Assembly (NCBI GenBank): GCA_031260125.1 | Contig: JAIRKM010000044.1 | Location: 1 to 52,697 of the forward strand | Source of the DNA: Helicobacteraceae bacterium | Lineage (GTDB): Bacteria; Campylobacterota; Campylobacteria; Campylobacterales; SZUA-545 | Length of the DNA stretch: 52,697 nt | Direction of reading: 5' to 3' | Part shown: positions 8,800 to 17,073 of the stretch, in pieces | Numbering within the stretch: the stretch's first letter is position 1 | How the letters are laid out: every line of letters begins with the position of its first letter | The notes under the pieces: generated by a model | What the model saw: only the letters and a program-made list of their open reading frames with translations | What the model was told of the DNA's origin: nothing | Database searches by the model: none | Made by a program: the position numbers and the translations under genes

Positions 8800-9951
8800 T
8801 TGGATAGAACAGCTTACTTCGATAACGCGGCCACGACATTTCCGAAACCGGAAGCCGTTTACTCCTTCACAGATGCGTTTTATCGTGCCTGTGGGGTCAA
8901 TGTGGGTCGCGGTCAGCATAAGCCGGCCGCACGAGCTGCCGAGATGATCTCCGAAACACGGAGGCTGTTGCTTTCCCTTAACCAATGCCCAGCGAAAAAA
9001 ATAGTATTTACCCATACTGCGACGGAGGCACTCAATACTATACTGCGCGGAATCGGCTTGAATGACGGCTTTAATGTGTACGTCTCCCCATTTGAGCATA
9101 ATGCGGTGACAAGAATGCTTCATCATCTCCGCACTCTGTATAGGCTGAACGTAATAACTCTTGAGGTTGATAAAGCAAGCCTTATCTATGACTTGGAGCG
9201 GATTAAATATCAATTCGTGGACAAGCCGCCTCACCTTGTCGTTGTTAGCCATGCGAGTAACGTATGCGGGGTTGTTGCTCCAATTTTTGAAATCTGCCAT
9301 CTTGCCAAACAAAAGCACGCGAGGACAGTCATTGATATGGCGCAAACGATGGGGCTTATTGATACAGACCTCAGCACAGAGGACATAGATTATGCTGTTT
9401 TCGCCGGACATAAGACACTCTATGCCCCGCTCGGTATAGCAGGCTTTGTCTGCGCGGAAGATGCGGAGCTGGATCCGCTACTATTTGGTGGTACCGGAGT
9501 GGATTCGGCTAACCCGTCGCTTCCGGCAACAATCCCGGAGCGTTATGAGGTTGGAAGCCCGAATGTGATGGCTATCGCTGGATTGAACGCTGCGCTCAAA
9601 TGGGCTACAGGAATTGGAATAAAGGATATATTTTGCGAAGAACAGAAAAACCGACAGAGGCTGATTGAATTGCTGTCAGCTTACAATAACATTAGGGTGA
9701 TAGAACCAGTATCGGAGGCAATAGGGGTTGTCTCCTGCGTATTCAGTGGATATGGCAGTGACAGCATTGGGCAAATACTCAGTGATAAAGACGTGGCGGT
9801 CAGGACTGGCTTGCATTGCGCGCCCGACGCGCATAGGTTCTTGGGTACATTCCCTGCTGGGACAGTTAGATTCAGTGTCAGTTACTTCAATACGGACAAG
9901 GACTATGACATGCTTGTCGATGCGCTGAACTATATACAGGATAATTCGTGA
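8800..9951 (+). CDS. sspA: Cysteine desulfurase, SspA/DndA-like
   Basis: 383 aa, PLP-dependent class V fold. It begins YFDNAATTFPKPEAVY; the PLP lysine is K205 in FAGHKTLYAPLG and the persulfide cysteine is about C340 in VRTGLHCAPDAHR. This signature belongs to the Firmicutes-type desulfurase family (group II/SufS-like loop) and differs from the host NifS at 26971. It should mobilise sulfur from cysteine to the SspD-like protein. The start is TTG with GCGAGGTG upstream. Its place inside the operon makes the system independent of the host desulfurase. Confidence 0.85.
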   Translation: MDRTAYFDNAATTFPKPEAVYSFTDAFYRACGVNVGRGQHKPAARAAEMISETRRLLLSLNQCPAKKIVFTHTATEALNTILRGIGLNDGFNVYVSPFEHNAVTRMLHHLRTLYRLNVITLEVDKASLIYDLERIKYQFVDKPPHLVVVSHASNVCGVVAPIFEICHLAKQKHARTVIDMAQTMGLIDTDLSTEDIDYAVFAGHKTLYAPLGIAGFVCAEDAELDPLLFGGTGVDSANPSLPATIPERYEVGSPNVMAIAGLNAALKWATGIGIKDIFCEEQKNRQRLIELLSAYNNIRVIEPVSEAIGVVSCVFSGYGSDSIGQILSDKDVAVRTGLHCAPDAHRFLGTFPAGTVRFSVSYFNTDKDYDMLVDALNYIQDNS

Positions 9952-9965
9952 GCGGAGGGATATGA

Positions 9966-12152
9966 ATGAGTTTACAGAGTGTCGAGATAAAAAAAGAATA
10001 TCGCTCCTTTATTGATAATATCGTGAAAGATTTCTACACGCCTTTGCTAAAGGAAAGCACCATTTACAAACGTGCCGTGGGTTTCTTTTCCTCGTCCGCG
10101 CTAATCGAACTTACTCTCGGAATTTCCGGGTTGATTGAAAACGGCGGGAGAATTGAACTCATAGCTTCCCCTAAACTATCGGTCGAGGATATTGTCGCTA
10201 TCGAAGATGGGTTGGAGCGCCAAGATAGCATAATTGAAAGTTGTCTTTTGCGTGAAATAGTCAATGTAGAGGGCAAATTTGCGGAGGAACGTCTTAATCT
10301 GTTGTCTAATCTTATTGCTTCTGGGCGAATGGAGATAAAAATCGCCATCACTGAAAAAAACAACCAGATTGGTATGTACCATGAAAAAATGGGCCTGCTT
10401 TATGATGCTGATAACAATATCGTAGCTTTTACCGGCTCAATGAACGAGAGCGCGAATGCGTTCTCCCATAATTACGAAACGATAGACGTATTCACATCTT
10501 GGAGCGCCGATGAAGAACGTGTTTTAACTAAGCAATCGGCATTCAATGCGCTATGGAACGACTATGAACCACATATTCATGTGCGTCGTTTCCCAGAGGT
10601 GGAAAAACAAATAATACAGCGATACTCTCACGGAAAAACATCAACTAACAGTGAGAATGTAGCGCAGACTCCGGACATTGGGCCAGACGATGCTCCTGTT
10701 AAGCCTGACGGTATTTATCCTCGTGTTCCCGATAGCGTAAATATCCGGGAATACCAGGACGAAGCCATTAGGAATTGGGCTGACAACAATTATAGGGGTA
10801 TATTCGATATGGCGACAGGTACGGGTAAGACGTATACCGCTTTGGCCGCCATTTCAAATCTATACCAATATTCAGAGGAACGTCTCGCAGTAATTATCGT
10901 ATGTCCATATCAGCATCTGGTTGAGCAATGGAAAGATGACATTGAATTATTCGGTATGAAGCCGATTGTCTGCTATTCCGCATCATCACAGAAGAACTGG
11001 CGGGAAAGAGTGAAAAACTCCGTAATAGGATTCAATCTCGGCGTACTACGTCATTTTTGCATAGTAACGACCAACGCTACCTTTGCCACCAAATACTTGC
11101 AATCGCAAATAGATTTGCTGCAAGGCAATACACTTTTGGTTGTAGACGAAGCGCATAATTTCGGAGCGGCTAAACTGAGAAAGTTGCTTTTGGAAAACAT
11201 GAGATATAGGCTCGCTTTGTCAGCTACAATCGAACGCTACAGCGATGTAGAAGGCACAGACGCTCTGTTCGGATATTTTGGAAAGAAGTGCATTGAGTAC
11301 ACTCTAAAAGAAGCCATTGAGAATGATATGCTAACCCCGTATTACTATTACCCTATCGTTGTTGCATTATCAGATAATGAATTGGACGAATACCTAGACC
11401 TTACTAAACAGATAACGTCTGCGATAATGAAATCGCCGAAGAAGGACGGGAAACGGAAGCTTAGCACAGCGGCACAAATGCTCCTTATTAGACGAGCCCG
11501 GCTGGTGGCTGCTGCGATAAATAAACTCTCGAAGCTTGAAGAAGTCATTGCCGACCATATTAACGAAAAGCATATACTCATATATTGCGGAGCAACTACC
11601 CTGCGTGACTTGGACTATAAAGAGGGTGAACCGAATTTAGAAGATATTCGACAGATAGACGCAGTTTCTTCGTTACTCGGAAATAAACTCGGCATACGGT
11701 TTTCTCAATTCACGTCAAGAGAAAACGCGCAGGAGCGCGAAAGTATCAAGGTTGAATTTGCGGCGGGTAAGCACTTACAGGCATTGGTGGCTATCAGGTG
11801 TCTTGACGAGGGAGTCAATATCCCAAGCATTGAATCTGCTTATATCCTTGCGAGCAGTACGAACCCGAAAGAATACGTTCAGCGTCGCGGTCGTGTGCTT
11901 AGAAAGTACGAGGGCAAGCAATTCGCCAGAATTTTCGATTTCATTACTTTGCCTATCCCATTTGATAAGGTGCATCAGTATTCCGACGAGGTACTTAATG
12001 ATGTGAAATCTCTTGCCAAGCGGGAAATAACCCGAATGCTGGACTTCGCGGCTATCTCCGAGAACCCATCGGCGGTAGATACGTTAAAAAATGATATTAT
12101 TGAAGCCTATAGAATTTCAATCGAAGGAGGGCAAGACGATGGCGATTGGTGA
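9966..12152 (+). CDS. PLD-domain plus DEAH-box superfamily 2 helicase, candidate PT effector
   Basis: 728 aa. The N-terminal domain is phospholipase-D-like, with a single HxK motif in YHEKMGLLYD (about 138-147) and the downstream FTGSMNES. It is followed by a superfamily 2 helicase: ATGTGKT (about 282-288), VVDEAHNFG (about 392-400), LSATIERY and the motif VI stretch QRRGRVLRKYEG (about 638-649). PLD-helicase fusions occur in restriction modules, where the PLD part may cleave DNA. The start has GCGGAGGG upstream. It follows the desulfurase gene by 14 bp and is the first gene after the SspABCD-like core, so it is a candidate restriction or sensing component. Mapping to SspF or another named effector is uncertain. 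Confidence 0.75.
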   Translation: MSLQSVEIKKEYRSFIDNIVKDFYTPLLKESTIYKRAVGFFSSSALIELTLGISGLIENGGRIELIASPKLSVEDIVAIEDGLERQDSIIESCLLREIVNVEGKFAEERLNLLSNLIASGRMEIKIAITEKNNQIGMYHEKMGLLYDADNNIVAFTGSMNESANAFSHNYETIDVFTSWSADEERVLTKQSAFNALWNDYEPHIHVRRFPEVEKQIIQRYSHGKTSTNSENVAQTPDIGPDDAPVKPDGIYPRVPDSVNIREYQDEAIRNWADNNYRGIFDMATGTGKTYTALAAISNLYQYSEERLAVIIVCPYQHLVEQWKDDIELFGMKPIVCYSASSQKNWRERVKNSVIGFNLGVLRHFCIVTTNATFATKYLQSQIDLLQGNTLLVVDEAHNFGAAKLRKLLLENMRYRLALSATIERYSDVEGTDALFGYFGKKCIEYTLKEAIENDMLTPYYYYPIVVALSDNELDEYLDLTKQITSAIMKSPKKDGKRKLSTAAQMLLIRRARLVAAAINKLSKLEEVIADHINEKHILIYCGATTLRDLDYKEGEPNLEDIRQIDAVSSLLGNKLGIRFSQFTSRENAQERESIKVEFAAGKHLQALVAIRCLDEGVNIPSIESAYILASSTNPKEYVQRRGRVLRKYEGKQFARIFDFITLPIPFDKVHQYSDEVLNDVKSLAKREITRMLDFAAISENPSAVDTLKNDIIEAYRISIEGGQDDGDW

Positions 12153-12303
12153 GCAGGACTTAAACCCGAAGAAACTCGAACAAATGAAGGTGGAGATACT
12201 CAAAGCCGAACGTGAGAATCTCAAAACACGCGAGAAGTCAACGGACGCAATGATTGAATCACTTAGAAAAATCATTGTTACTGAGACAAAGAAGAACTTT
12301 TAG
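12139..12303 (+). CDS. 54-aa charged helical protein inside the defence operon
   Basis: The ATG at 12139 lies inside the end of the helicase gene (14-bp overlap) with a strong AAGGAGG 8 nt upstream, so translation is likely coupled. The product is almost wholly predicted helix or coiled coil: KKLEQMKVEILKAERENLK, then TREKSTDAMIESLRKII. No catalytic motif or Cys/His cluster is visible. It ends 11 bp before the SMC-like ATPase gene, which has its own GGAGG. I infer a small adaptor for the helicase or the SMC-like ATPase. I do not recognise the family. Confidence 0.7.
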   Translation: MAIGEQDLNPKKLEQMKVEILKAERENLKTREKSTDAMIESLRKIIVTETKKNF

Positions 12304-12314
12304 GAGGATGCAAA

Positions 12315-14300
12315 ATGCTACTGAAATCCTTAAAACTTGTGAATTTCAGGCAGTACAAGGGGGAAAAGACTGTTCACTTTTCCTGCGATGGTACACAAAC
12401 CGTCACCATCATTCTCGGCGACAACACCTATGGCAAGACTACACTGTTACAGTCGTTCAATTGGTGTTTTTACCAGACTGTATTGCTGCCTAACCCAAGT
12501 TTTCTTCTGAACTATGATGTTGCTGCTTCCCTGCCGGAGGGAAGTTCAACTGAAGTAGAGGTTGAAATCATCTTAGTTCACGGCGGGACTGAATATGTAC
12601 TTACCCGGACGCAGGAATATATTAAACGCGGCGGTACTGTGAATCCGCTTAATCCGCAAATGCGGATTTCATACAAAGAGCCTGATGGTCAAATGCAGCC
12701 TATTAAAGAAAATCGGCATGAGCATATCATTAACACGATACTGCCGAAAGACCTTTCGTCCTACTTTTTCTTTGACACTGAGCGCGTTAACTCCATAAGT
12801 ACAAAACGTGACCTCGATGATTCGGTTAAGGGTTTGCTTGGGTTGTCGATTTTACAAAATGCAATTGAACACCTCGGAAGCCAGTCAAGAAAAAAGAGTG
12901 TTATCGGGCAATTCTACGGAACAATGGACTTGGATGGCGACGCAAGAGCAAAAGATTCTCTTAATAAAATACAAGATGCCCAATCAAGGCGCGAGGCAAT
13001 TGCCGAACAGCTTGAAAACTGCGTTTCTGAGATAAACCACTACGATAACCGCAAAGAGCAGGTTGAGGCAGTTCTGAGAGACAACCAAAGCACTACTGTA
13101 CTGCAAAAGAAAAAGGAAGCTATAGAGCGTCAGATTGCCGCAGAGCAGACTGCACAAAAGCGGTCAATTAAAGCGCTGCGCTCCGATTTCAATGCAGGGT
13201 CACTCCATTTCTTTGCAGAGCCGCTTATAGCTAAGGCATCGGAGTTTTTGAAAAATGCTCAGATTGACGACAAGGGTATCAAAGACCTGACAAAAGTTAC
13301 ATTGTTGGACATCATTAAACGAGGCAAATGTGTTTGTGGCGCGGAATTGTCTGAGGGTTCGCAGGCACTTGAACACGTTCTTGCCGAAATTGCCTATGTT
13401 CCTCCTGAATCTATCGGAAATACTGTCCGTAATTACAAAGAACGTCTGGCAGCTTTTTCATCCACCAATGACAGGATTTTCGAGGGACTGACTACCCGCT
13501 ACGAGGAATTGTATCGCTCTAAAGCTCGTATACAGGAATGGAACGACGAGCTTGAAGAAATAAGCGATAAAATCAAAGGCAAAGACAGCATGGAAAAGTT
13601 CGAAAAAGAACTGATTGACATCAAAGGTCGGCTCCGTGACCTTAACGCCAAAAGAGAACGTCTCATAAGGGACGATGAAGCCAAGAAACAGGAAATAGAC
13701 CGTTTCCAGAAGATTTATGATGGCCTAATTGCTGTTTCTGGCAAAAACAAGGAAACAATGCTTTACATCCGCTACGCCGAGGAAATAGCAAGCTGGCTCT
13801 CAGCATCATTCAAGGAAAAAGAGCAGCTCATCCGCGAGGAACTTGAAGAACGTGTCAATTCAATATTTGAGCAAATGTACCACGGACACAGGCGTGTTTC
13901 GATTGACTCAAAATATCAGGTATCCTTACTGACAACTATTGATGATAAAGAGATTCAAACGGGTGAATCAGAGGGATTGAACCGTGTTAAGAATTTTGCG
14001 TTCATCGCTGGCCTTGTCGCACTTGCAAAAGATCGCATCGTCGCCGACACAGGCGGACACGATATTGATTTGTCTTCCGAACCATATCCGCTCGTTATGG
14101 ATGCTCCTTTTTCAAATGCGGACGAAATCCACACAAGCAATATTTCGAGGATATTACCGGAAGTCGCGGAACAGGTCATTATGTTCGTAATGCAAAAAGA
14201 CTGGCGGTACGCCGAACCAGTAATGACAGGTCACGTCGGAAAACGCTATTCTCTGATTAAACACTCTGAACAGTTCTCTGAGATAAGGGAGGCGCAATAA
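12315..14300 (+). CDS. DndD/SMC-like ATPase
   Basis: 661 aa. It begins LLKSLKLVNFRQYKGEKTV, with Walker A GDNTYGKT (residues 35-42). Two long coiled-coil stretches flank a CVCG hook-like motif (about residues 338-341), a variant of the Rad50 zinc hook. An ABC-type signature region (ESEGLNRVKNFAFIAG, about 549-564) and Walker B YPLVMDAPFSNADE (about 588-601) complete the head. This is the architecture of DndD and related RecF/SMC proteins in phosphorothioation loci. The start has TTAGGAGG upstream. In a Ssp-type locus such an ATPase belongs to the restriction side; in Dnd loci it belongs to the modification side. Which applies here cannot be read from sequence. Confidence 0.75.
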   Translation: MLLKSLKLVNFRQYKGEKTVHFSCDGTQTVTIILGDNTYGKTTLLQSFNWCFYQTVLLPNPSFLLNYDVAASLPEGSSTEVEVEIILVHGGTEYVLTRTQEYIKRGGTVNPLNPQMRISYKEPDGQMQPIKENRHEHIINTILPKDLSSYFFFDTERVNSISTKRDLDDSVKGLLGLSILQNAIEHLGSQSRKKSVIGQFYGTMDLDGDARAKDSLNKIQDAQSRREAIAEQLENCVSEINHYDNRKEQVEAVLRDNQSTTVLQKKKEAIERQIAAEQTAQKRSIKALRSDFNAGSLHFFAEPLIAKASEFLKNAQIDDKGIKDLTKVTLLDIIKRGKCVCGAELSEGSQALEHVLAEIAYVPPESIGNTVRNYKERLAAFSSTNDRIFEGLTTRYEELYRSKARIQEWNDELEEISDKIKGKDSMEKFEKELIDIKGRLRDLNAKRERLIRDDEAKKQEIDRFQKIYDGLIAVSGKNKETMLYIRYAEEIASWLSASFKEKEQLIREELEERVNSIFEQMYHGHRRVSIDSKYQVSLLTTIDDKEIQTGESEGLNRVKNFAFIAGLVALAKDRIVADTGGHDIDLSSEPYPLVMDAPFSNADEIHTSNISRILPEVAEQVIMFVMQKDWRYAEPVMTGHVGKRYSLIKHSEQFSEIREAQ

Positions 14301-14815
14301 TGTTTGAAAATGATTACACCTTCAATGGGAAACACGCCACATATATCAAATATCTTGTGGACGAAGCGAAACTCTACGAGAGATATATTGACGTGCTGAT
14401 GAATGGCGTTGTATTCGGCCTGCTCTACAATAGGACAAGCCAGAGAGATCGCGAATCTCAAGACAGAGCGCGCGTCTATGCCGACGCGTTCGCAAACTGC
14501 CGTGAAGATTGCATGTTCCTTTACCGAATGGTAATGCTACTTGATAAAAATGGCGACATGTCCGACGAACAAACCATAGATAGGGCGTTTCGCGATGACG
14601 CTGAAGGCTCGGAAAATGAGAAGGTCAAGGGAAATCTTGATGTATTCTTCTCCTATGTCTTGGGCGGTATTGAAGTCTTATTCGAGACGCTTACGGATGG
14701 GTGTACTGCAGAATTGGATTACATCGACAATGCCTTTGACAAGATGAAGTCGTTCCGTGAGGAAATAATGGGAGTTCGGCATGACGAAAAACTTTCTGAG
14801 CTTATAAGAAATTAA
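14300..14815 (+). CDS. 171-aa unrecognised partner of the SMC-like ATPase
   Basis: The ATG overlaps the stop of the SMC-like gene (TAATG), so expression is coupled. The protein reads FNGKHATYIKYLVDEAKLYE, then RYIDVLMNGVVFGLLYNRTS, then ARVYADAFANCREDCMFLYR. It looks all-helical and acidic, with no transmembrane segment. It does not match DndE (shorter, basic) as I know it. By position it could fill a DndE-like or effector-adaptor role. I do not recognise the family. Similar proteins next to DndD-like genes elsewhere would support a joint function. Confidence 0.75.
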   Translation: MFENDYTFNGKHATYIKYLVDEAKLYERYIDVLMNGVVFGLLYNRTSQRDRESQDRARVYADAFANCREDCMFLYRMVMLLDKNGDMSDEQTIDRAFRDDAEGSENEKVKGNLDVFFSYVLGGIEVLFETLTDGCTAELDYIDNAFDKMKSFREEIMGVRHDEKLSELIRN

Positions 14816-14832
14816 AATGGTCAAGGCTGAAT

Positions 14833-15963
14833 ATGTGGGCTTTTGAATTTGAAAACTTCAGCGATTCATTGTCCGCTTGTGATTTTTCGCAAGCGGCTAT
14901 AAATGTTTTCAAAATTCTCGGACTCACGGAGAGAACAAACCCTATATCGGCAGGAGAAACCGCTCTTTCGTTTGTGTATGAACATCTGCCATCAAACTTG
15001 GTTCTTACGCAAGAAGAACGTGAGATTTTGTCCGATATACTACAAATCGCCCATCTATTTGATGCTTCAGGGTTTATAGTTGAGGAACCGAGTTTTCGTT
15101 GCTTTTCGGTGGATTTGGGATTCAATCTGCTTGAACGTAGTTATGTCCAATACGCCGTTCACTCGATTATTGCGAGAAAATCCCACTACTGCTCTGCCGT
15201 GCTGTTCCGCAATCGAAATACGGTCTCCGTTTCAGTCGCGTATGACAAGGAAAATAAAAACCGTGCGATCTGTCTCTCGGATTGGTTTGAGTTAGGCAGC
15301 GAGGCAATGGAACAATTCGTTACAGAAGTTGGCTTGTCGGATTTCTCTTTGCACGACGGCATTGCTTTTGCGTGTGACCTTATTTACCAAATCGCGCGGG
15401 AATACTATATCCGCCCGCTATCATACGAATACTTGAAATATGAGCTTAATAGAGATGAGAACTATTTGACCGAATTAATTGAGAAGTACGGTGACGATTA
15501 TATCGCGGACGCATATATTGAAGCGATAAATACGAACATCGACACGTCAGATGAGATTGACTTTGACCTATTAGAGTACGAGTTAGAGCAAATGGAATTT
15601 CCAGAATCAGAGGACTTCGATGACAATGGTTTTGACGATAGCCCAAGCAGTTTCCCAACAGAGAGTATTCCCAAAGATGCCTTAGTTGACCCTGTGCTAC
15701 TGCTGAAGTGGTTGGATGAACACAGCCAAGAGAAAACCGAAAACGTAGACAAATATGACGAGACGATAGTGAGATTGATCCAAGCCGCCGGGATTGATTA
15801 CATAGACCACCGAGAAAAAGGCGGCAGTTTATGGATATTCGGCGGTTATGAATTGGCGGATTTTGTGAGCAAGCGCAAAGAATCCGGGTGCGAATTCCAG
15901 TTCAAAGAAGGCGGCGGCAAAGCGACTGGAGGCTTTGACGCTTGGTGGAGTAAAAGTTCTTAG
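14833..15963 (+). CDS. 376-aa unrecognised protein with a helicase-associated C-terminal domain
   Basis: The last gene of the operon, starting 17 bp after the 171-aa gene. The N-terminal 250 residues match nothing I recognise. A strongly acidic linker follows (EYELEQMEFPESEDFDDNG, about 250-280). The C-terminal 60 residues (IDYIDHREKGGSLWIFGG, then ELADF, then GGGKATGGFDAWW) resemble a small domain I recall at the ends of some defence-related helicases and nucleases (DxRxxGGxLWVxG...GGxATxxxPAWW). That domain suggests DNA or effector binding. No nuclease motif is clear. It could be the specificity or toxic subunit of the effector module. Confidence 0.7.
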   Translation: MWAFEFENFSDSLSACDFSQAAINVFKILGLTERTNPISAGETALSFVYEHLPSNLVLTQEEREILSDILQIAHLFDASGFIVEEPSFRCFSVDLGFNLLERSYVQYAVHSIIARKSHYCSAVLFRNRNTVSVSVAYDKENKNRAICLSDWFELGSEAMEQFVTEVGLSDFSLHDGIAFACDLIYQIAREYYIRPLSYEYLKYELNRDENYLTELIEKYGDDYIADAYIEAINTNIDTSDEIDFDLLEYELEQMEFPESEDFDDNGFDDSPSSFPTESIPKDALVDPVLLLKWLDEHSQEKTENVDKYDETIVRLIQAAGIDYIDHREKGGSLWIFGGYELADFVSKRKESGCEFQFKEGGGKATGGFDAWWSKSS

Positions 15964-16053
15964 ATGTCCGCCTTTATAGGAATTGAACAATGGAATAGGT
16001 ATTTATCTAAATATGTGTTATATTAGAGCCGTGACAATTAAGGAGGACATAGC

Positions 16054-16878
16054 ATGGCTAAGAAAGAAAGCGTCACTGTTCAAGGAATGGAAATCGCTGT
16101 TCTGACGCATCGGCAAGACGATTATATATCGCTGACGGATATGGCGAAATACAAAAATGCCGAGGCAACCGGGCTTGTGATTTCGCATTGGCTGCGGACA
16201 GGCTATACGATAAACTTTATGGGCGCGTGGGAGCGGTTTCATAACCCGGATTTTAATGTTACCGAATTCGGTAACATTAAAATGGAGAGCGTTGACAACA
16301 GCTTTGTTCTGACTACGAAGCAATGGACGGAACGAACAAACGCCATCGGCATAATCGCCAAGCCGGGACGCTACGGGGGAACTTATGCAAATCGCGACAT
16401 CGCATTTGAGTTTGCGACGTGGCTCTCTTTGGAATTCAAGCTGTACCTGATCACGGAATTCCAACGACTGAAAGAGGATGAGCAACAGAGACTGTCTCTT
16501 GAATGGAACTTGCAACGGACTCTTTCTAAGATCAATTACCGCATCCACACCGACGCGATAAAGGAAAAGATAATTCCACCCGAAGTCACGCGGGCGCAGG
16601 CTGTCGCGGTATATGCCTCGGAAACCGATTTGCTGAATGTTGCTCTGTTCGGCATGACCGCCGCCGAGTAGCGTATGCAAAACCCTGACAAACAGGACAA
16701 TGTACGTGACTTCGCGTCATTGGAGCAACTTGTCGTGCTGTCCAATATGGAGAGCATAAATGCCCTGCTGATTCGTCAGGGGTTGCCGCAGGGAGAACGG
16801 CTTGTCCAATTGAACAGTGCTGCGATAACGCAGATGAAATCGCTTGTCGGAAGTTCGCTGAAGAAGCGGTTGAGGTAG
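16054..16878 (+). pseudogene. KilA-N domain protein interrupted by an in-frame TAG
   Basis: It begins after AAGGAGG at 16054. The N-terminal KilA-N DNA-binding domain is clear (DYISLTDMAKYKN, LRTGYTINFMGAWERFHNP). The mid-region KYxGTYAxxDIAFEFATWLS is followed by RLSLEWNLQRTLSKINYRIH. At 16669-16671 a TAG replaces the tryptophan codon (AAEW) of this family, and the same frame continues to 16878 with IEQLVVLSNMES-type sequence (LEQLVVLSNMESINALLIRQ). One nonsense change therefore splits an otherwise complete gene. KilA-N genes of this type are common passengers of clostridial mobile elements. The truncated 205-aa product might still bind DNA. Confidence 0.8.
16250..16283. repeat. Perfect 34-bp palindrome inside the KilA-N gene
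   Basis: The half-site is TTTTAATGTTACCGAA (16251-16266), followed directly by its exact reverse complement; the outer A/T pair at 16250/16283 also matches. The centre is GAATTC with no loop. It encodes residues within DFNVTEFGNIKM, in the turn between the KilA-N domain and the next region. A perfect palindrome this long is not expected by chance in coding DNA. It may be an autoregulatory operator or a cruciform/recombination site. Confidence 0.9.
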
Positions 16879-16936
16879 CGATCCTGCGCAAAAACGTCGC
16901 CCTCGCATTTTGTCGGGAAGTGGGGGGGGCAAGCAC

Positions 16937-16958
16937 GGCAGGGTGCGCGCACCCTGCC
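16937..16958. repeat. Perfect 22-bp GC-rich palindrome near the relaxase remnant
   Basis: The half-site GGCAGGGTGCG is followed directly by its reverse complement, 8 bp after a run of eight G (16922-16929). It lies in the 195-bp gap between the KilA-N pseudogene and the relaxase remnant. The gap (16,879-17,073) is GC-rich and contains no credible gene. The palindrome could be a relic oriT inverted repeat or a terminator of the mobile element. Confidence 0.7.
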
Positions 16959-17073
16959 CAAAACGGCTGGAAACCGCCCCGCGTTTTCTGTCGTTTTGGC
17001 TTGTTGGACTGCCGCCCAAACCCGCCGGACGAAGCAGGAACGCTCCGTCCCCAAGCTGCCTGTCGGCGTCTGC

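Noticed and set aside
14300-14815. DndE
   Set aside because: It is longer and acidic, and lacks the basic DndE pattern; kept as unrecognised.
16054-16878. TAG recoding (pyrrolysine or stop readthrough) to explain the continuous KilA-N frame
   Set aside because: No pyl genes or readthrough signals are visible, and the position is a tryptophan in the family, so TGG to TAG mutation is simpler.
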